A stretch of 64,000 nucleotides of DNA from Croceicoccus marinus (GCF_001661675.2 NZ_CP019603.1:62001-126000), one strand, 5' to 3'. Positions 1 through 9,086 are shown, counted from the first letter of the stretch. The notes: generated by a model not told the origin, from the sequence alone. Translations and numbers: made by a program.

Positions 1-174
1 CGCGTCGAGCGCCTCTTGCCGGCGCGAGATGAGGACGAGGTTGATGCCCATGGCGGCAAGCTGCCTGGCATAGCACGCACCCGTGCCGTCGGAGGCACCA
101 GCGATGACGGCCCAGGGACCATATTTCCCCGAAAAGGCGGCCCGGTCGAAATCGGGCAGGTCGATCTTGCGCAT
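1..174 (-). CDS. SDR family oxidoreductase, N-terminal fragment (cut by window edge)
   Basis: Only the first 58 codons are inside the window; the gene runs off the left edge on the minus strand. The translation begins [20 protein letters not shown] and reaches a GASDGTG glycine-rich loop near residue 29, the NAD(P)-binding signature of short-chain dehydrogenases, then a beta-strand and Arg-Arg typical of an NADP-preferring second strand. An AGGAA lies about 12 nt before the ATG. The substrate cannot be told from this fragment, and catalytic Tyr/Lys lie outside the window. Confidence 0.75.
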   Translation of the reverse strand, partial: MRKIDLPDFDRAAFSGKYGPWAVIAGASDGTGACYARQLAAMGINLVLISRRQEALDA

Positions 175-675
175 AAGCTTTTCTGTTCCTTTCAATTGCC
201 GCAGGCGCGTGCTGGCCCCGGCGATGCTGTTTGCGGCGCAGCCTATAGATACGTGAAGTGGCGCCCGCCTATCGAGGGGAGGGCGGGCGGGAAGGCTCGG
301 AGCCTGCCGGCCCGCTCAATGTTCGCGGTCTTGCCGGTGACGACTCCGGTATAATTTCCGACCGCCGCGCGTGTATAGAGATAGGCGAAGCGGGCGCGGT
401 CCGTCGCGCCCTCCATTGGAATCGCAAGTCCTGCCGCTTGCGCCCGATCGTGCGTGGCGGTTCAGGCCGCGATGTTGGGCTGGCGATAGCCGATATAATG
501 CAGCGCGATAGTGCGATCGTTTGGGAAAGGGCATCGATAGGTCTAGGCCATGCGAAGCGAGGTTCGATCAGCACAGCCTTTCGCAGATCTAGGTGCGAGT
601 GCGTGCGGATGATAACTGGATTGCCCTAAAGATCGCGGAATTCTTCTTACAAGTCGATTCCCACCGTCAAATCCC
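175..675. other. 500-bp stretch without a convincing gene
   Basis: Between the SDR fragment and the end of the first P450 I see no reading frame with a recognisable domain. The stretch holds the weak 57-codon frame at 243-416 and an 8-bp GC inverted repeat (CGCCCGCC at 262-269, GGCGGGCG at 282-289, 12-nt loop) with no T-tract. The left SDR must have its promoter here. Confidence 0.5.
243..416 (-). CDS. possible small hypothetical protein (57 aa)
   Basis: A minus-strand ATG reading frame of 57 codons sits between the leftmost SDR and the P450 operon. It reads [16 protein letters not shown] and later [12 protein letters not shown], a less Arg-rich composition than the shadow frames nearby. There is no well-placed Shine-Dalgarno (an AGGA about 14 nt upstream) and I recognise no family. 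It may be a gene remnant or chance. Its 3' part contains the GC-rich inverted repeat at 262-289. Confidence 0.2.
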   Translation of the reverse strand: MEGATDRARFAYLYTRAAVGNYTGVVTGKTANIERAGRLRAFPPALPSIGGRHFTYL

Positions 676-1974
676 CTACGCTCCGTCGACATCCCACAGC
701 ACATGCAGGGCATCAGGCCCGCGCATGTTCAGGCCGCGGATTTCGGGCTGGGGATAGGCCGGGTCAAAGCGCAGGCCCGGAAGGTCGAGTATCTCTTCCA
801 GCGCGACCTCCATCTCGGTCAGCGCCATGTGCATGCCAAGACACATGTGCGGCCCAAAGCCAAAACTCAGCAGCGGCCGCATCGGGCGCTTGAGCCACAG
901 CCGGTCGGGATCATCGTACACTTCGGGATCGCGGTTGGCGGAAGCGATCGAGCATAGCACCGCCGTTCCCTTGGGTATGGTCATTCCGCCGATTTCCATG
1001 TCGCGGGCGGCAATACGGGCAACCGCGCCGGCCGTGGGATCGCGGCGCATGGTCTCCATGACCGCCTTGGGCACAAGGCTGAGATCCTGGCGCAGTTCCT
1101 CCAGCACGTCCGGCTCTTCCAGCAACTGTACCATCATATTGGCAAAGCTGCGGGTCGTCGTTTCGCCTGCGGCCAGCAGCAGCATGCGGATGAAGTTCGC
1201 GATATCCTCGTCGCTGAACTTCTCGCCCTCATGCTCGGTCGTCATCATATAGCCGAGGATGTCGTTACGCATTTCACCGCGCGCGCGATATTGCTGCACG
1301 ATCGGCATCAGCGTTTCGAACATGGATTGCCCGGCGACCATCGATTGGGGGATGGTGACCTTGGCGACTTCGGGATCGGTCTGCGGGGCGGCGACGACCT
1401 GAATGGCCCAGCTTGCCAGATTGCCCAGCAGGTCTTCGTCATGCGGAAAGCCGAAATAGGCATACATCGCGCGAATGGGGAAGGGCAGGGCAAACTCGCG
1501 CAGCAGGTCCGCCTTGCCGTTGGGGCGCAGTTTCTCGACGAATTCGTTCACAACCACCGGACGGATCAGCGTTTCCATCAGCTTGCGGATCTGGCCGCGC
1601 ATGAACGGCTTTTGCAGCGTCTTGCGGTATTTGGTGTGTTCCTCGCCATCCATCGCGGTGAGCAACAGATTGTCGACTGCCGCCCCGAACCCGTCACCGA
1701 CGATATAGCTGAGCCAGTCGTCGGGGTTCATCAACACCGAATGGATGTCATTATAGCGGTAGAGCGTCACCACAGGGCGGCCCGTCATCATATAGTCGGC
1801 CATGCTGGGAATGCTGTTTTCCTGCAGCAGGTCGCCGTGCATCACGGGGCACTTGGCGCGCTTTTCCTCGAACATCGGATAGGGGTTGGCGGGTGCGGCA
1901 CCCGAATAGCCGTGGGTGACGAGCGAGTAATCCCTGACCATCTGGTCGAGCATTGCATTATATTTGCCGGTCAT
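676..1974 (-). CDS. cytochrome P450 monooxygenase (bacterial class I type)
   Basis: A 432-residue soluble P450 with no membrane anchor. The I-helix oxygen-activation motif AAGETTT is at residues 268-274, an ExxR (ETMRR) follows in the K helix, and the haem loop FGFGPHMCLG begins at 371, placing the thiolate ligand at Cys378. It should hydroxylate a hydrophobic substrate using electrons from a ferredoxin and ferredoxin reductase. The start was set at MTGKYNAM because GGAAAG lies just before this ATG; the reading frame extends further upstream, but that part is Arg-rich and has no ribosome site. It is the last gene of a P450-SDR-P450 operon. The gap of about 147 bp before it is longer than elsewhere in the operon. 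Substrate unknown. Confidence 0.92.
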   Translation of the reverse strand: MTGKYNAMLDQMVRDYSLVTHGYSGAAPANPYPMFEEKRAKCPVMHGDLLQENSIPSMADYMMTGRPVVTLYRYNDIHSVLMNPDDWLSYIVGDGFGAAVDNLLLTAMDGEEHTKYRKTLQKPFMRGQIRKLMETLIRPVVVNEFVEKLRPNGKADLLREFALPFPIRAMYAYFGFPHDEDLLGNLASWAIQVVAAPQTDPEVAKVTIPQSMVAGQSMFETLMPIVQQYRARGEMRNDILGYMMTTEHEGEKFSDEDIANFIRMLLLAAGETTTRSFANMMVQLLEEPDVLEELRQDLSLVPKAVMETMRRDPTAGAVARIAARDMEIGGMTIPKGTAVLCSIASANRDPEVYDDPDRLWLKRPMRPLLSFGFGPHMCLGMHMALTEMEVALEEILDLPGLRFDPAYPQPEIRGLNMRGPDALHVLWDVDGA

Positions 1975-2121
1975 TTCACTTTCCAATCCATGCGGTGCAG
2001 GCCAGCTTTCGCGGAAGCGTCCGAACCGGTTACGGAGATGGACGTCCAGCAGCAGGCTTTGACGACGGTAAAAGCCGCTTGGCACCGCGGCTCCACCTAT
2101 CGCAGGAAAGGGAAGGCGGGC

Positions 2122-2880
2122 TTAACCGGCGGTTATGCCACTATCTGCAACATGGCACGCGCCGTGCACGGAACGGGCGCGATCCGACGCCAGAAACAGC
2201 AAGGGCTCGACGATATCCTCGGGCTGCGAGGGCGGACGAAGGCTGATGTAACGGCTGATAAGCGACTGGTCCGCATGTTCGGGAAATGCAAGGCCATCGA
2301 CCATTCCGGTCAGCATTGCGCCCGGCGCCAGCGCGTTGATGCGGACCGGCTTGTGCATGAACTCCATCGCCAGCGACTTTGTCAGGCTGAGTAGCGCCGA
2401 CTTGGTCGCCCCATAGGGCGCGGTATAGGCTTGGCCCAGAAACGCCGCGCTCGACACCACGTTAACGACATTGCCATGGCTTTCCACCAGATGCGGCATG
2501 GCTGCCTGCATCATGAAGAACGGGCCCGATACATTGGCCGCAAACAGCGTGTTCCAGTCTTGCGTCGTGACATCCTCCAGCGCGTGAAAGCGCAGGATGC
2601 CCGCGATATTGCACAAAACGTCGAGGCCGCCGAAGGCGCCGACCGCTGTTGCGACAGCCTGTGCGCAAACCGCCGGATCGCCCAGATCGCCCGCCATGCT
2701 GGCGCATTCGCCTCCGGCCTCCTCTATCCGCCGCGCGGTTTCCGCCAGCCCGTCGGCATTGATGTCGACAAGGCATACCCTGCCGCCTTCGCGGGCGAAG
2801 CGGATGCTGGCGGCGCGGCCAAGGCCCGATGCCGCGCCGGTGACGAGGACGACCTTGCCTGCGAACTCGCCAGCGCTCAT
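2122..2880 (-). CDS. SDR family NAD(P)-dependent oxidoreductase
   Basis: A classical 252-residue short-chain dehydrogenase. The cofactor loop TGAASGLG is at 14-21, an Asp ends the second strand near 39 (favouring NAD+), NIAG at 91-94 stands in for NNAG, and the catalytic Ser is near 143 with Tyr156 and Lys160 (YGATK). Its ATG overlaps the stop of the upstream P450 (TAATG), so the two are translationally coupled. The likely job is oxidation of the alcohol made by one of the flanking P450s to a ketone. Substrate not determined. Confidence 0.9.
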   Translation of the reverse strand: MSAGEFAGKVVLVTGAASGLGRAASIRFAREGGRVCLVDINADGLAETARRIEEAGGECASMAGDLGDPAVCAQAVATAVGAFGGLDVLCNIAGILRFHALEDVTTQDWNTLFAANVSGPFFMMQAAMPHLVESHGNVVNVVSSAAFLGQAYTAPYGATKSALLSLTKSLAMEFMHKPVRINALAPGAMLTGMVDGLAFPEHADQSLISRYISLRPPSQPEDIVEPLLFLASDRARSVHGACHVADSGITAG

Positions 2881-4103
2881 TAGACGTCCCAGACGAGCGG
2901 CAGGGTGACGGGCTGGATCATGCCCAGATGATATTCAAGCTGGTGGCCAGGCTTGATACTGAACTGCGGGATGCGGCCGAGAAACTCCTCGACCGCGATC
3001 CGCATCTCGCGCTTCGCCAGATGCATGCCGATGCAGGTGTGCGGGCCATAGCCGAAGGAAACATGACGCGGCCTGCGCCCGAAATCGACTTTGTCGGGGT
3101 TGTCGAACTCTGCCGGATCGCGCCCGGCCAGCGTGGTGCTCATCATCACTTTATCGCCGGGCATCATCCTTACTCCGTGGAATTCGGTTTCGCGGGTGCA
3201 GGTGCGGAACGTGGTCACCGCGGCATAGGCGCGCATCAGTTCGTCGATGGCATGCGGGATTTCCTCTGGATTGCGGCGGAGGAATTCCTGATCGTCGTGC
3301 TCGCGCGCGAGATGCGCGAATTGCAGGCCCATGTTGGTGGAGACGGTATCCAGCCCGCCGACAAACAGGTTGAAGGAAAATCCGACCAGCTCGTCATTGT
3401 TGAGCTTTGCGCCATCCACGTCGACCGCAAGGGCATAGCTGATGATGTCGTCGCGAGGCGATTTGCGTCGGTCCTCTATCTGCTCGCGCAGGAAATCGAC
3501 GACTTTGCGGGTCGCCGCGGCGATCTTTCCCAGATCGGAAGCGTGGAGCAGGTCGTACTCCCATTCAAGGAAACGCCGCGTGTGATCGAGCGGGAAATCC
3601 ATCAGTTGGAGGAAAACCTTGATCGGGAATTCAAACGCGAACTCCGCCATGAATTCGCATTCGCCCCGCTGGCGAAAGGCTTCGACGTAATCCACCGCGT
3701 ATTGCCGGATCTTGTCATCGAGCGCGGATACCGCCTTGGGGGTGAACAGCGGGTTGGCCATCTTGCGATACTTGGCGTGGTTCGGCGGATCGATTTCCAC
3801 CGGCGTGTTGATCCAGCTTTCGCCAATCAGCTTGGCGAAGGGAGAGAAATCCTTGCTGGAGAAGGTGTCGGTATCGAAATAGACCTCGCGAAGATGGTCC
3901 ATGCGCCGCACCACCCACGCCGGCGTTCCACCGGGATAGGCGTGGGGTGCGAAGAAGATGTCGGGCTCTTCGGCGTGGATCCGGGGCGCCCACGTGCGAT
4001 GCGGTTCCTCGCGCGTGGTCATGCCGAAAATATAGGGGAAATTCTTCACAAGCGCGGCAGGCACATGCTCCGGAATGACGGGTTCGGGCATCACTGGCTG
4101 CAT
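2880..4103 (-). CDS. cytochrome P450, CYP101-like
   Basis: A 407-residue P450 that resembles camphor hydroxylase (CYP101 family) along its length: the I-helix reads VGGLDTV (Gly249, Asp252, Thr253), the beta-region has EFHGV, and the protein ends PLVWD as P450cam does. The haem loop FGYGPHTCIG starts at 350, with Cys357 as iron ligand. The start is supported by GGGAG eight nt upstream. It is the first gene of a leftward operon and is divergent from an HxlR regulator, which probably controls it. CYP101 relatives in sphingomonads hydroxylate terpenoids and ionones; the actual substrate here is unknown. It needs a ferredoxin, and none is in this operon. Confidence 0.92.
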   Translation of the reverse strand: MQPVMPEPVIPEHVPAALVKNFPYIFGMTTREEPHRTWAPRIHAEEPDIFFAPHAYPGGTPAWVVRRMDHLREVYFDTDTFSSKDFSPFAKLIGESWINTPVEIDPPNHAKYRKMANPLFTPKAVSALDDKIRQYAVDYVEAFRQRGECEFMAEFAFEFPIKVFLQLMDFPLDHTRRFLEWEYDLLHASDLGKIAAATRKVVDFLREQIEDRRKSPRDDIISYALAVDVDGAKLNNDELVGFSFNLFVGGLDTVSTNMGLQFAHLAREHDDQEFLRRNPEEIPHAIDELMRAYAAVTTFRTCTRETEFHGVRMMPGDKVMMSTTLAGRDPAEFDNPDKVDFGRRPRHVSFGYGPHTCIGMHLAKREMRIAVEEFLGRIPQFSIKPGHQLEYHLGMIQPVTLPLVWDV

Positions 4104-4186
4104 TACTGGCTCCCAATTTCTGGCGACGCGATCCGCTTGCGCAGCAGGGACCGGTCAGACCGTTGTTTTCAAAGCCGGGACTATAA

Positions 4187-4211
4187 CCTACACCTCAACC
4201 CAACAAGTAGG
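4187..4211. promoter_or_regulatory. candidate operator in the P450/HxlR divergent region
   Basis: The 137-bp gap between the divergent P450 (start 4103) and HxlR (start 4241) genes contains CCTAC at 4187-4191 and GTAGG at 4207-4211, an inverted repeat with 15-bp spacing, within an AT-richer patch. HxlR proteins bind as dimers in such gaps. The arms are short, so this is only a candidate. Confidence 0.3.
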
Positions 4212-4240
4212 ATCACTTTTATGGGGTTAGTCACCTTTAC

Positions 4241-4600
4241 ATGACTACGTCTGATGCCAATGCTGTCGGGCGGGATGTCAGTCCCGAAGAATACGAGGCG
4301 CTTCGCCGCGCGTTGACGATGATTTCAGGCAAGTGGAAGCTTGAGATATTGTGGCTGCTGTATCATCGCACCCATCGTTTCGGGGAATTGCAGAAAACCA
4401 TTCGCGGTGTTTCGCAGCATGTGCTGACCAAGCAGCTGCGCGAGCTTGAGGCGGACGGGCTGATCACGCGAAAAGTCTATGCCGAGGTGCCGCCCCGCGT
4501 TGAATATTCGATGACCGATGCCACGCGTGAGCTTGAGGCGACGATCCAGTCGCTGATGCACTGGTGGGAAAACCATGGCATCAATACGAGGGGTAAATGA
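4241..4600 (+). CDS. HxlR family winged-helix transcriptional regulator
   Basis: A 119-residue protein that is nearly all HxlR-type winged helix: GKWKLEILWLL opens the domain near residue 30, SQHVLTKQLRELEADGLI is the recognition helix and wing, and it ends with a short helix containing HWW. Family members are small dimeric regulators of neighbouring catabolic or redox-stress genes. It is divergent from the CYP101-like P450 and overlaps the following flavin reductase by four bases (ATGA). No strong Shine-Dalgarno precedes the ATG. It lacks the usual N-terminal Cys of redox-sensing HxlR members, so a ligand-type signal is more likely. Confidence 0.9.
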   Translation: MTTSDANAVGRDVSPEEYEALRRALTMISGKWKLEILWLLYHRTHRFGELQKTIRGVSQHVLTKQLRELEADGLITRKVYAEVPPRVEYSMTDATRELEATIQSLMHWWENHGINTRGK

Positions 4601-5175
4601 TGGCAGCAGAACATGACACGATTTTTGCGGAGGCGCGCACTTTCAACAGCTATACCGACAGGCCCGTGCCCTCTGCATTGCTGCATGAATTATACGATCA
4701 TCTGAAATGGGGCCCCACCTCGGCCAATTCCTGCCCGGCGCGGTTTGTCTTCGTTACATCGGAAGAGGCGAAGGAGCGGTTGCTGGCCTGCGTGAACGAG
4801 GGGAACATCGCCAAGGTTCGCTCCGCGCCGGTCACCGCCATTGTCGCAGCGGATACCCGATTTTACGAGGAGATGCCCAAGCTGTTTCCGTCGCGCGATT
4901 TCGCGTCGGCCTTTGCGGGAAAGACCGCGGTTGTCGACGATCTGCTGGCGCGCAACGTGCCGCTGCAGGGAGCGTATATGATTGTCGCGGCGAGAGGATT
5001 GGGATTGGATTGCGGGCCCATGTCGGGCTTTGATGCAGAGGCGCTGAACCGCGCTTTTTTTCCCGATGGCCGCTGGGAAGCGAATTTCATCTGCGCCCTA
5101 GGATATGGTGACAGGACGAGCTTGTTTCCTCGTAATCCGCGATTGCGGTTTGAGCATGCCTGCCGGATCCTCTGA
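4597..5175 (+). CDS. nitroreductase-fold flavin reductase, RutE/malonic semialdehyde reductase-like
   Basis: A 192-residue FMN-dependent nitroreductase-fold protein. It carries the blocks typical of E. coli RutE: an ARTFNSYTDRPV N-terminus, LKWGPTSANSCPARFVFV at about 36-53, APVTAIVAADTRFYEE, and GLDCGPMSGFDAEALNRAFF. RutE-type enzymes reduce malonic semialdehyde to 3-hydroxypropionate. The start overlaps the HxlR stop (ATGA), so it is co-transcribed with that regulator. It is not the FbiB-type nitroreductase domain of F420 synthesis. In this context it could reduce a small aldehyde or enone product. Confidence 0.82.
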   Translation: MMAAEHDTIFAEARTFNSYTDRPVPSALLHELYDHLKWGPTSANSCPARFVFVTSEEAKERLLACVNEGNIAKVRSAPVTAIVAADTRFYEEMPKLFPSRDFASAFAGKTAVVDDLLARNVPLQGAYMIVAARGLGLDCGPMSGFDAEALNRAFFPDGRWEANFICALGYGDRTSLFPRNPRLRFEHACRIL

Positions 5176-5195
5176 CGCGGATTAAACAAACAGAC

Positions 5196-5229
5196 GACCG
5201 ATCGCCCGACCTATGACCGGGCGATGGTC
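5196..5229. terminator. hairpin between convergent genes (probable bidirectional terminator)
   Basis: GACC-g-ATCGCCCG (5196-5208) pairs with CGGGCGAT-GGTC (5218-5229): 12 base pairs with one bulged G and a 9-nt loop, followed by TTTCC. It lies in the 68-bp gap between the convergent flavin reductase and flavin monooxygenase genes. Confidence 0.6.
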
Positions 5230-5243
5230 TTTCCTGTCCCGCC

Positions 5244-6467
5244 TTAGTAAGAGCCCGGAGGTGCTATTGGATCGCCACCGGCAAGGGCGCGGCCCTGAAT
5301 TTCATAGCCGATCGTGGGAATGTTCTGGATGTGCCGAAGCGCCATCGAAATGTCGCGCCAGTAACGGTTGATCGGCTTATCGAGCGAAAAGCCCGACGAA
5401 CCGGCCTGGAACATGAGCGATTCACTGGCCGCGTGGATCGATTCGACGATCTGGCCGCCCATCGCACGATGGCGAACCTTTTCCTCAGCCGTGAACTCTT
5501 CACCCATTCCGACCCGATCGAGCTTTGCGGCAAGGCTGAACAGGATGGTCTTGGCAGTTTCGACCAATGCGGCAGCTTCACCCAGATCGCGCATATATGC
5601 ACCCGATCCAGTGCGCGGTCCGATCGTCGTGGTAAGGACGGGTTTGCCCGATTCCGCTGTCACGATCTCAAGCATGGCTTCGACCGCGCCGATAAGCTGG
5701 GCAAGACCGGTGGTCCGCACCATCGGAACTGCGGGAACAAGGTCCGACGGCGCGCCGAAATGTTTCTTGGTGGGATCGATTTGTCCGGTGCGTTCATTCA
5801 TCAAAGCCATCTGGCTGTCAGGAATGAAAACGTCTTTTGCAATCGCGGTGTCGGAACCGGTGCCCTGCATGCCGCTGACGAACCAAGTATCCTTGATCTC
5901 GAATTCGCTCATCGGAATGTAGCACATGTTGATGCCGGGTACGACGGGGCCGTCGTAATCCTCGAGAACGACGCCCTGTTGCGTCCAAGTCGCCTGTCGC
6001 GAACCCGACATATAGGGCCACGCGCCATTGATAATCCAGCCGCCGTCAACCTTGCGCGCCTTGCCGGGCGGGTTATACGCGCCGCACACCGGCTGCGGTC
6101 CGTCGGCAAAAACAGCGTCCTGCACGCTGTCCGGCGCAAGGCTGGTGACCCAGGTAGTGCCATTGATGATCTGCATGACCCAGCTTACTGCCGGGTCGCC
6201 TTTGGCGATCTCCATCTGGACGCGGGAGAAATCGGTGGGCGAAAGGCCAAAGCCGCCGAGGCGTTGCGGCACGATCAGTTGCAGGAAACCTTCTTCCTTG
6301 AGCATTCGGTCAACCGCCTCCGTCGGGCTGCGGCGTTTTTCCCCTTCGGGCGCCTGCTCGGCCAGGAACGGGCGAAGTTCTTTCGCGCGGGCGACAAGCT
6401 TGTCTGCGACGGATTTATCAGCCCATCCGCAAACTTGCTCAAGAGGTGCTTTTGCCAAAGTAGCCAT
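5244..6467 (-). CDS. flavin-dependent monooxygenase, acyl-CoA dehydrogenase fold (HsaA/HpaB-like)
   Basis: About 407 residues with the acyl-CoA dehydrogenase fold, but of the two-component oxygenase branch (HsaA, HpaB type) rather than a dehydrogenase: an N-terminal helical domain, a middle beta domain with PYMSGSRQA and a C-terminal bundle with INRYWRDISMALRH. Such enzymes use reduced flavin from a partner to hydroxylate phenols or related rings. The usual first in-frame ATG has its AAAGG touching it, so I place the start three codons on at MATLAK, where the same AAAGG is 9 nt away. It is the last gene of the dioxygenase operon. A flavin reductase partner is not adjacent in the operon; the RutE-like protein next door is one possibility. 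Confidence 0.8.
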   Translation of the reverse strand: MATLAKAPLEQVCGWADKSVADKLVARAKELRPFLAEQAPEGEKRRSPTEAVDRMLKEEGFLQLIVPQRLGGFGLSPTDFSRVQMEIAKGDPAVSWVMQIINGTTWVTSLAPDSVQDAVFADGPQPVCGAYNPPGKARKVDGGWIINGAWPYMSGSRQATWTQQGVVLEDYDGPVVPGINMCYIPMSEFEIKDTWFVSGMQGTGSDTAIAKDVFIPDSQMALMNERTGQIDPTKKHFGAPSDLVPAVPMVRTTGLAQLIGAVEAMLEIVTAESGKPVLTTTIGPRTGSGAYMRDLGEAAALVETAKTILFSLAAKLDRVGMGEEFTAEEKVRHRAMGGQIVESIHAASESLMFQAGSSGFSLDKPINRYWRDISMALRHIQNIPTIGYEIQGRALAGGDPIAPPGSY

Positions 6468-6488
6468 TTCATGCATCCTTTCGATTAT

Positions 6489-7112
6489 TCAGACAGTCTG
6501 GTCGGCGGTGTCGAGTAGCCATTTTTCAAGGCTGTCCGCGCTTTCATTCCAGAGCATCAACCAGTTCTCGTCGGCTGGCACCAGAAGGGTGCTCAACTGG
6601 AGGCGAACAAGTATTTCAACGAAAGCTATGGCATTTATAGTCTTGCCAAGCTTTGCCTCGATATATTTGAAGGTAGGTTCCAACGCCGAATGGACGGCCA
6701 GCTTGTATCGGGCAAACCTACTGCGGAAGAACGACAGGTGAAACCGCGGTTCGACTTCGAAAACGCGATCGGGGGAATTCTCATTGGTGTAGCGCGCATA
6801 GAACTGCATCACCTGCCGGAACCGTTCGATCGGGTCATCGATGCCTTCCGCCGCTTCGCGAATGCCATTTTCGAACCCGATGCAGACAAACTCTGCGACT
6901 GCGGCAAGTACGTCGTCCTTGCTGGAGAAATAGCGATAAAGCGTGCCGCGCGAGACGCCGCTCGCTTCGATGATGTCGCTCATCGAAAGGCGCCTGACGC
7001 CGCGCTCGGCTATGGCATCCAGCGCTCCCGACAGGATCTTTATGACGCTGGGAGACATAACAAAATCGTCTCCTACCTCGGCAGAGGCGGCAAATTCAGG
7101 CTGGAACTTCAT
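6489..7112 (-). CDS. TetR family transcriptional regulator
   Basis: 207 residues. The N-terminal helix-turn-helix reads SMSDIIEASGVSRGTLYRYF at about 43-62, the standard TetR recognition unit, followed by a variable ligand-binding domain. AAGGGGGAAAC precedes the ATG. It overlaps the upstream SDR by four bases (ATGA), so it is embedded inside the dioxygenase operon and would be made with it. The dyad at 11126-11156, in front of that operon, is the best candidate operator. The ligand is probably the substrate or an intermediate. Confidence 0.9.
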   Translation of the reverse strand: MKFQPEFAASAEVGDDFVMSPSVIKILSGALDAIAERGVRRLSMSDIIEASGVSRGTLYRYFSSKDDVLAAVAEFVCIGFENGIREAAEGIDDPIERFRQVMQFYARYTNENSPDRVFEVEPRFHLSFFRSRFARYKLAVHSALEPTFKYIEAKLGKTINAIAFVEILVRLQLSTLLVPADENWLMLWNESADSLEKWLLDTADQTV

Positions 7113-7924
7113 GTTTCCCCCTTTTCAAGTTCTTTGAGATTGTGGGGGATGCTGACATAGCCGGGCAGGTTCTGTCCGCCATCGACATTGATCATTTCGC
7201 CAGTGACGAAGCGCGACATGTCCGAAGCAAGGAACACGACGACCGGACCGATGTCGTTTTCAGGGTCGCCCGCGCGTTTCAGCGGATTGGTCGCAACGAC
7301 ATTTTCAAGAAAGCCTGGAACCTCGTCGACCAGCTTTGCGAAGACCTGACCAAGGCCGGTCGGAGCGATGGCATTAACGCGGACATTGAAGCGGCCCCAT
7401 TCAACCGCGGCACTACGTGTCAACCCGACGATGCCAAGCTTGTTGATGTTGTAGTCGCTGTGGAGCCACGCCCCGGTCTGCGCGTCGATGGAGCTGAAAT
7501 TGATAACCGAACCGCCGCCGCGTGCCTTCATGTGCGGAAAGGCGGCCTGCATGGCCCACCAGTTACCCCAGATGCCAATTTCCAGCGTGCGCTTGAGCAT
7601 CTCGTCCGTCTTGTGCTCCAGCAGGACACCGTCAGACAATAACGAAGCATTATTGACCAGAATATCGAGGCCGCCGAATTCATCCACCGCGCGCTGCACC
7701 ATGGCCAGCACGTCATCCTTGATGCCCATATCGGCGGACATGCCGACTGCACCGGTTCCGAATTCCTTGCGGATCTCTTCGGCCACCCGTTCGGTCGCAG
7801 CACCGTCGCGCCCAGTAATGAGTAGCGAAGCGCCTTCGCGCGCCAGACGACGCGAAATGCCATGGCCAAGGCCCTTCGCCCCGCCCGTTACGATTGCCAC
7901 TTTACCTTCGAGCATTCCGCTCAT
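7109..7924 (-). CDS. SDR family oxidoreductase
   Basis: A 271-residue classical SDR. The cofactor loop TGGAKGLG is at 13-20, NNAS at 91-94, a catalytic Ser near 144, and Tyr158/Lys162 (YNINK). Following the dioxygenase genes, a natural role is dehydrogenation of the cis-dihydrodiol, or of an alcohol, made upstream; this is inferred from position only. Its start overlaps the reductase gene by 23 nt (or 14 nt if MLEGKVAI is used), and its end overlaps the TetR gene by four. Confidence 0.87.
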   Translation of the reverse strand: MSGMLEGKVAIVTGGAKGLGHGISRRLAREGASLLITGRDGAATERVAEEIRKEFGTGAVGMSADMGIKDDVLAMVQRAVDEFGGLDILVNNASLLSDGVLLEHKTDEMLKRTLEIGIWGNWWAMQAAFPHMKARGGGSVINFSSIDAQTGAWLHSDYNINKLGIVGLTRSAAVEWGRFNVRVNAIAPTGLGQVFAKLVDEVPGFLENVVATNPLKRAGDPENDIGPVVVFLASDMSRFVTGEMINVDGGQNLPGYVSIPHNLKELEKGET

Positions 7925-9086
7925 GCCATTTCCCCATCAATTTATCCATTTCCATGCGTTGTTCGCATTTTCCCTGTGTCAGGACGTAACCCTGAACCCT
8001 GTTGTCGCTATCGACGAACAGATGCTTGTCGCCCTCTGCGTCACTTTCCACCTGCCGCCACTCGCCCCGCAAAGCCATCGCAGGCGGCAGCAGGTTGATC
8101 GGGAACACGGTCGTCTTCACTTGCACCGAAAGGGGAGGGAATCTGATCTGGGTCGGCGTGCCCAACGCGCTGGGCGCAATCCCGCGGGCCGCTGCCATGA
8201 TCGGCGTGACATAGGCGGCAAGGCCGTTGGGATATTCGGCGCAATCGCCGATCGCGTATATGTCGCGGTCGCTCGTTTGCCCGAATTCATTGACCTTTAT
8301 GCCGCGGCCGATTTCCAGCCCGGCTTCGCGGGCCAGTTCGACGTTCGGGCGCAGCCCGACGGCGGACAGAACGACATCCGCCTCTACCCGCGTACCGTCA
8401 TCAAGTGTGGCGACATATCCGGGCGAGGGCTGGAGATAGTCGATGGCGTCGACCTTGCGGCCTAGATGCCACTCCACACCCTTTTCCTGCAGCGTATCGC
8501 GCACCTTCTCGCCCACCGCGGGCGGGACGAGCTGCGCGAGGGGATTATCCAGCATATCGACGACGATCGGCCGGTAGCCGTTGGTGATCAGGTCGTTGGC
8601 GAATTCGGTTCCGACAAGACCTGCGCCAATGATCAGGACGCGCGCGCCATCTGGCAATTCCTTGCGAAAGCGATCGTAATGTTCGAGCTGGTTCACCGAA
8701 ATGGCGCGATGCGCGGCATCGCCACCGATCTGCGGTCGAACCGGCTCGGCGCCGGTTGCCAGGATCAGGGAATCGTACTGGATCGGTCCGCCAGTGGTCA
8801 AAAGCGCCTTGCCGGCACGGTCGATGGCCTCTGCCTCGCGCCCGATGCGAGCATCGAGCTTGAGATTGGCGATCATCTTTTCGGCCGGGGTCGTGACCAG
8901 CGTTTCGCTTGTCTTACCCTTGGCGAGCGCCGTGGATAGGGCGGGCTTGGAATAGAAATGCCCGTCCTCCAGCGTCACCATGACGAGCCGGGCCTCGGGC
9001 GAGAGCCTGCGCAATTCGCGCAGGACCCCGAAGCCCGCAAGGCCGCTACCGACGACCACCACAGTAGATGTTGCAGACGTGCCCAT
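7902..9086 (-). CDS. FAD-dependent ferredoxin/rubredoxin reductase of the dioxygenase system
   Basis: A 394-residue pyridine-nucleotide:disulfide-fold flavoprotein. The FAD-binding GSGLAGFG loop is near residues 13-20, the NAD(P)H loop IIGAGLVGTEF is in the middle, and the second FAD contact is IYAIGDCAEYP. It resembles rubredoxin/ferredoxin reductases (RubB, AlkT type). It would take electrons from NADH and pass them to the [3Fe-4S]-type ferredoxin encoded divergently at 11197, which then feeds the Rieske oxygenase. It starts 5 nt after the beta-subunit stop. It could also serve the P450s, which have no reductase of their own here. Confidence 0.88.
   Translation of the reverse strand: MGTSATSTVVVVGSGLAGFGVLRELRRLSPEARLVMVTLEDGHFYSKPALSTALAKGKTSETLVTTPAEKMIANLKLDARIGREAEAIDRAGKALLTTGGPIQYDSLILATGAEPVRPQIGGDAAHRAISVNQLEHYDRFRKELPDGARVLIIGAGLVGTEFANDLITNGYRPIVVDMLDNPLAQLVPPAVGEKVRDTLQEKGVEWHLGRKVDAIDYLQPSPGYVATLDDGTRVEADVVLSAVGLRPNVELAREAGLEIGRGIKVNEFGQTSDRDIYAIGDCAEYPNGLAAYVTPIMAAARGIAPSALGTPTQIRFPPLSVQVKTTVFPINLLPPAMALRGEWRQVESDAEGDKHLFVDSDNRVQGYVLTQGKCEQRMEMDKLMGKWHERNARR

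Noticed and set aside
262..289. GC-rich inverted repeat as a terminator
   Set aside because: There is no following T-run, and no gene ends near it in either direction.
2928..4244. 438-codon plus-strand open frame
   Set aside because: Antisense to the CYP101-like P450 gene, with shadow-type composition.
4597..5175. Possible missing F420 reductase (FbiB C-terminal-like nitroreductase)
   Set aside because: Its sequence blocks match RutE-type malonic semialdehyde reductases, and it is coupled to an HxlR gene far from the F420 locus.
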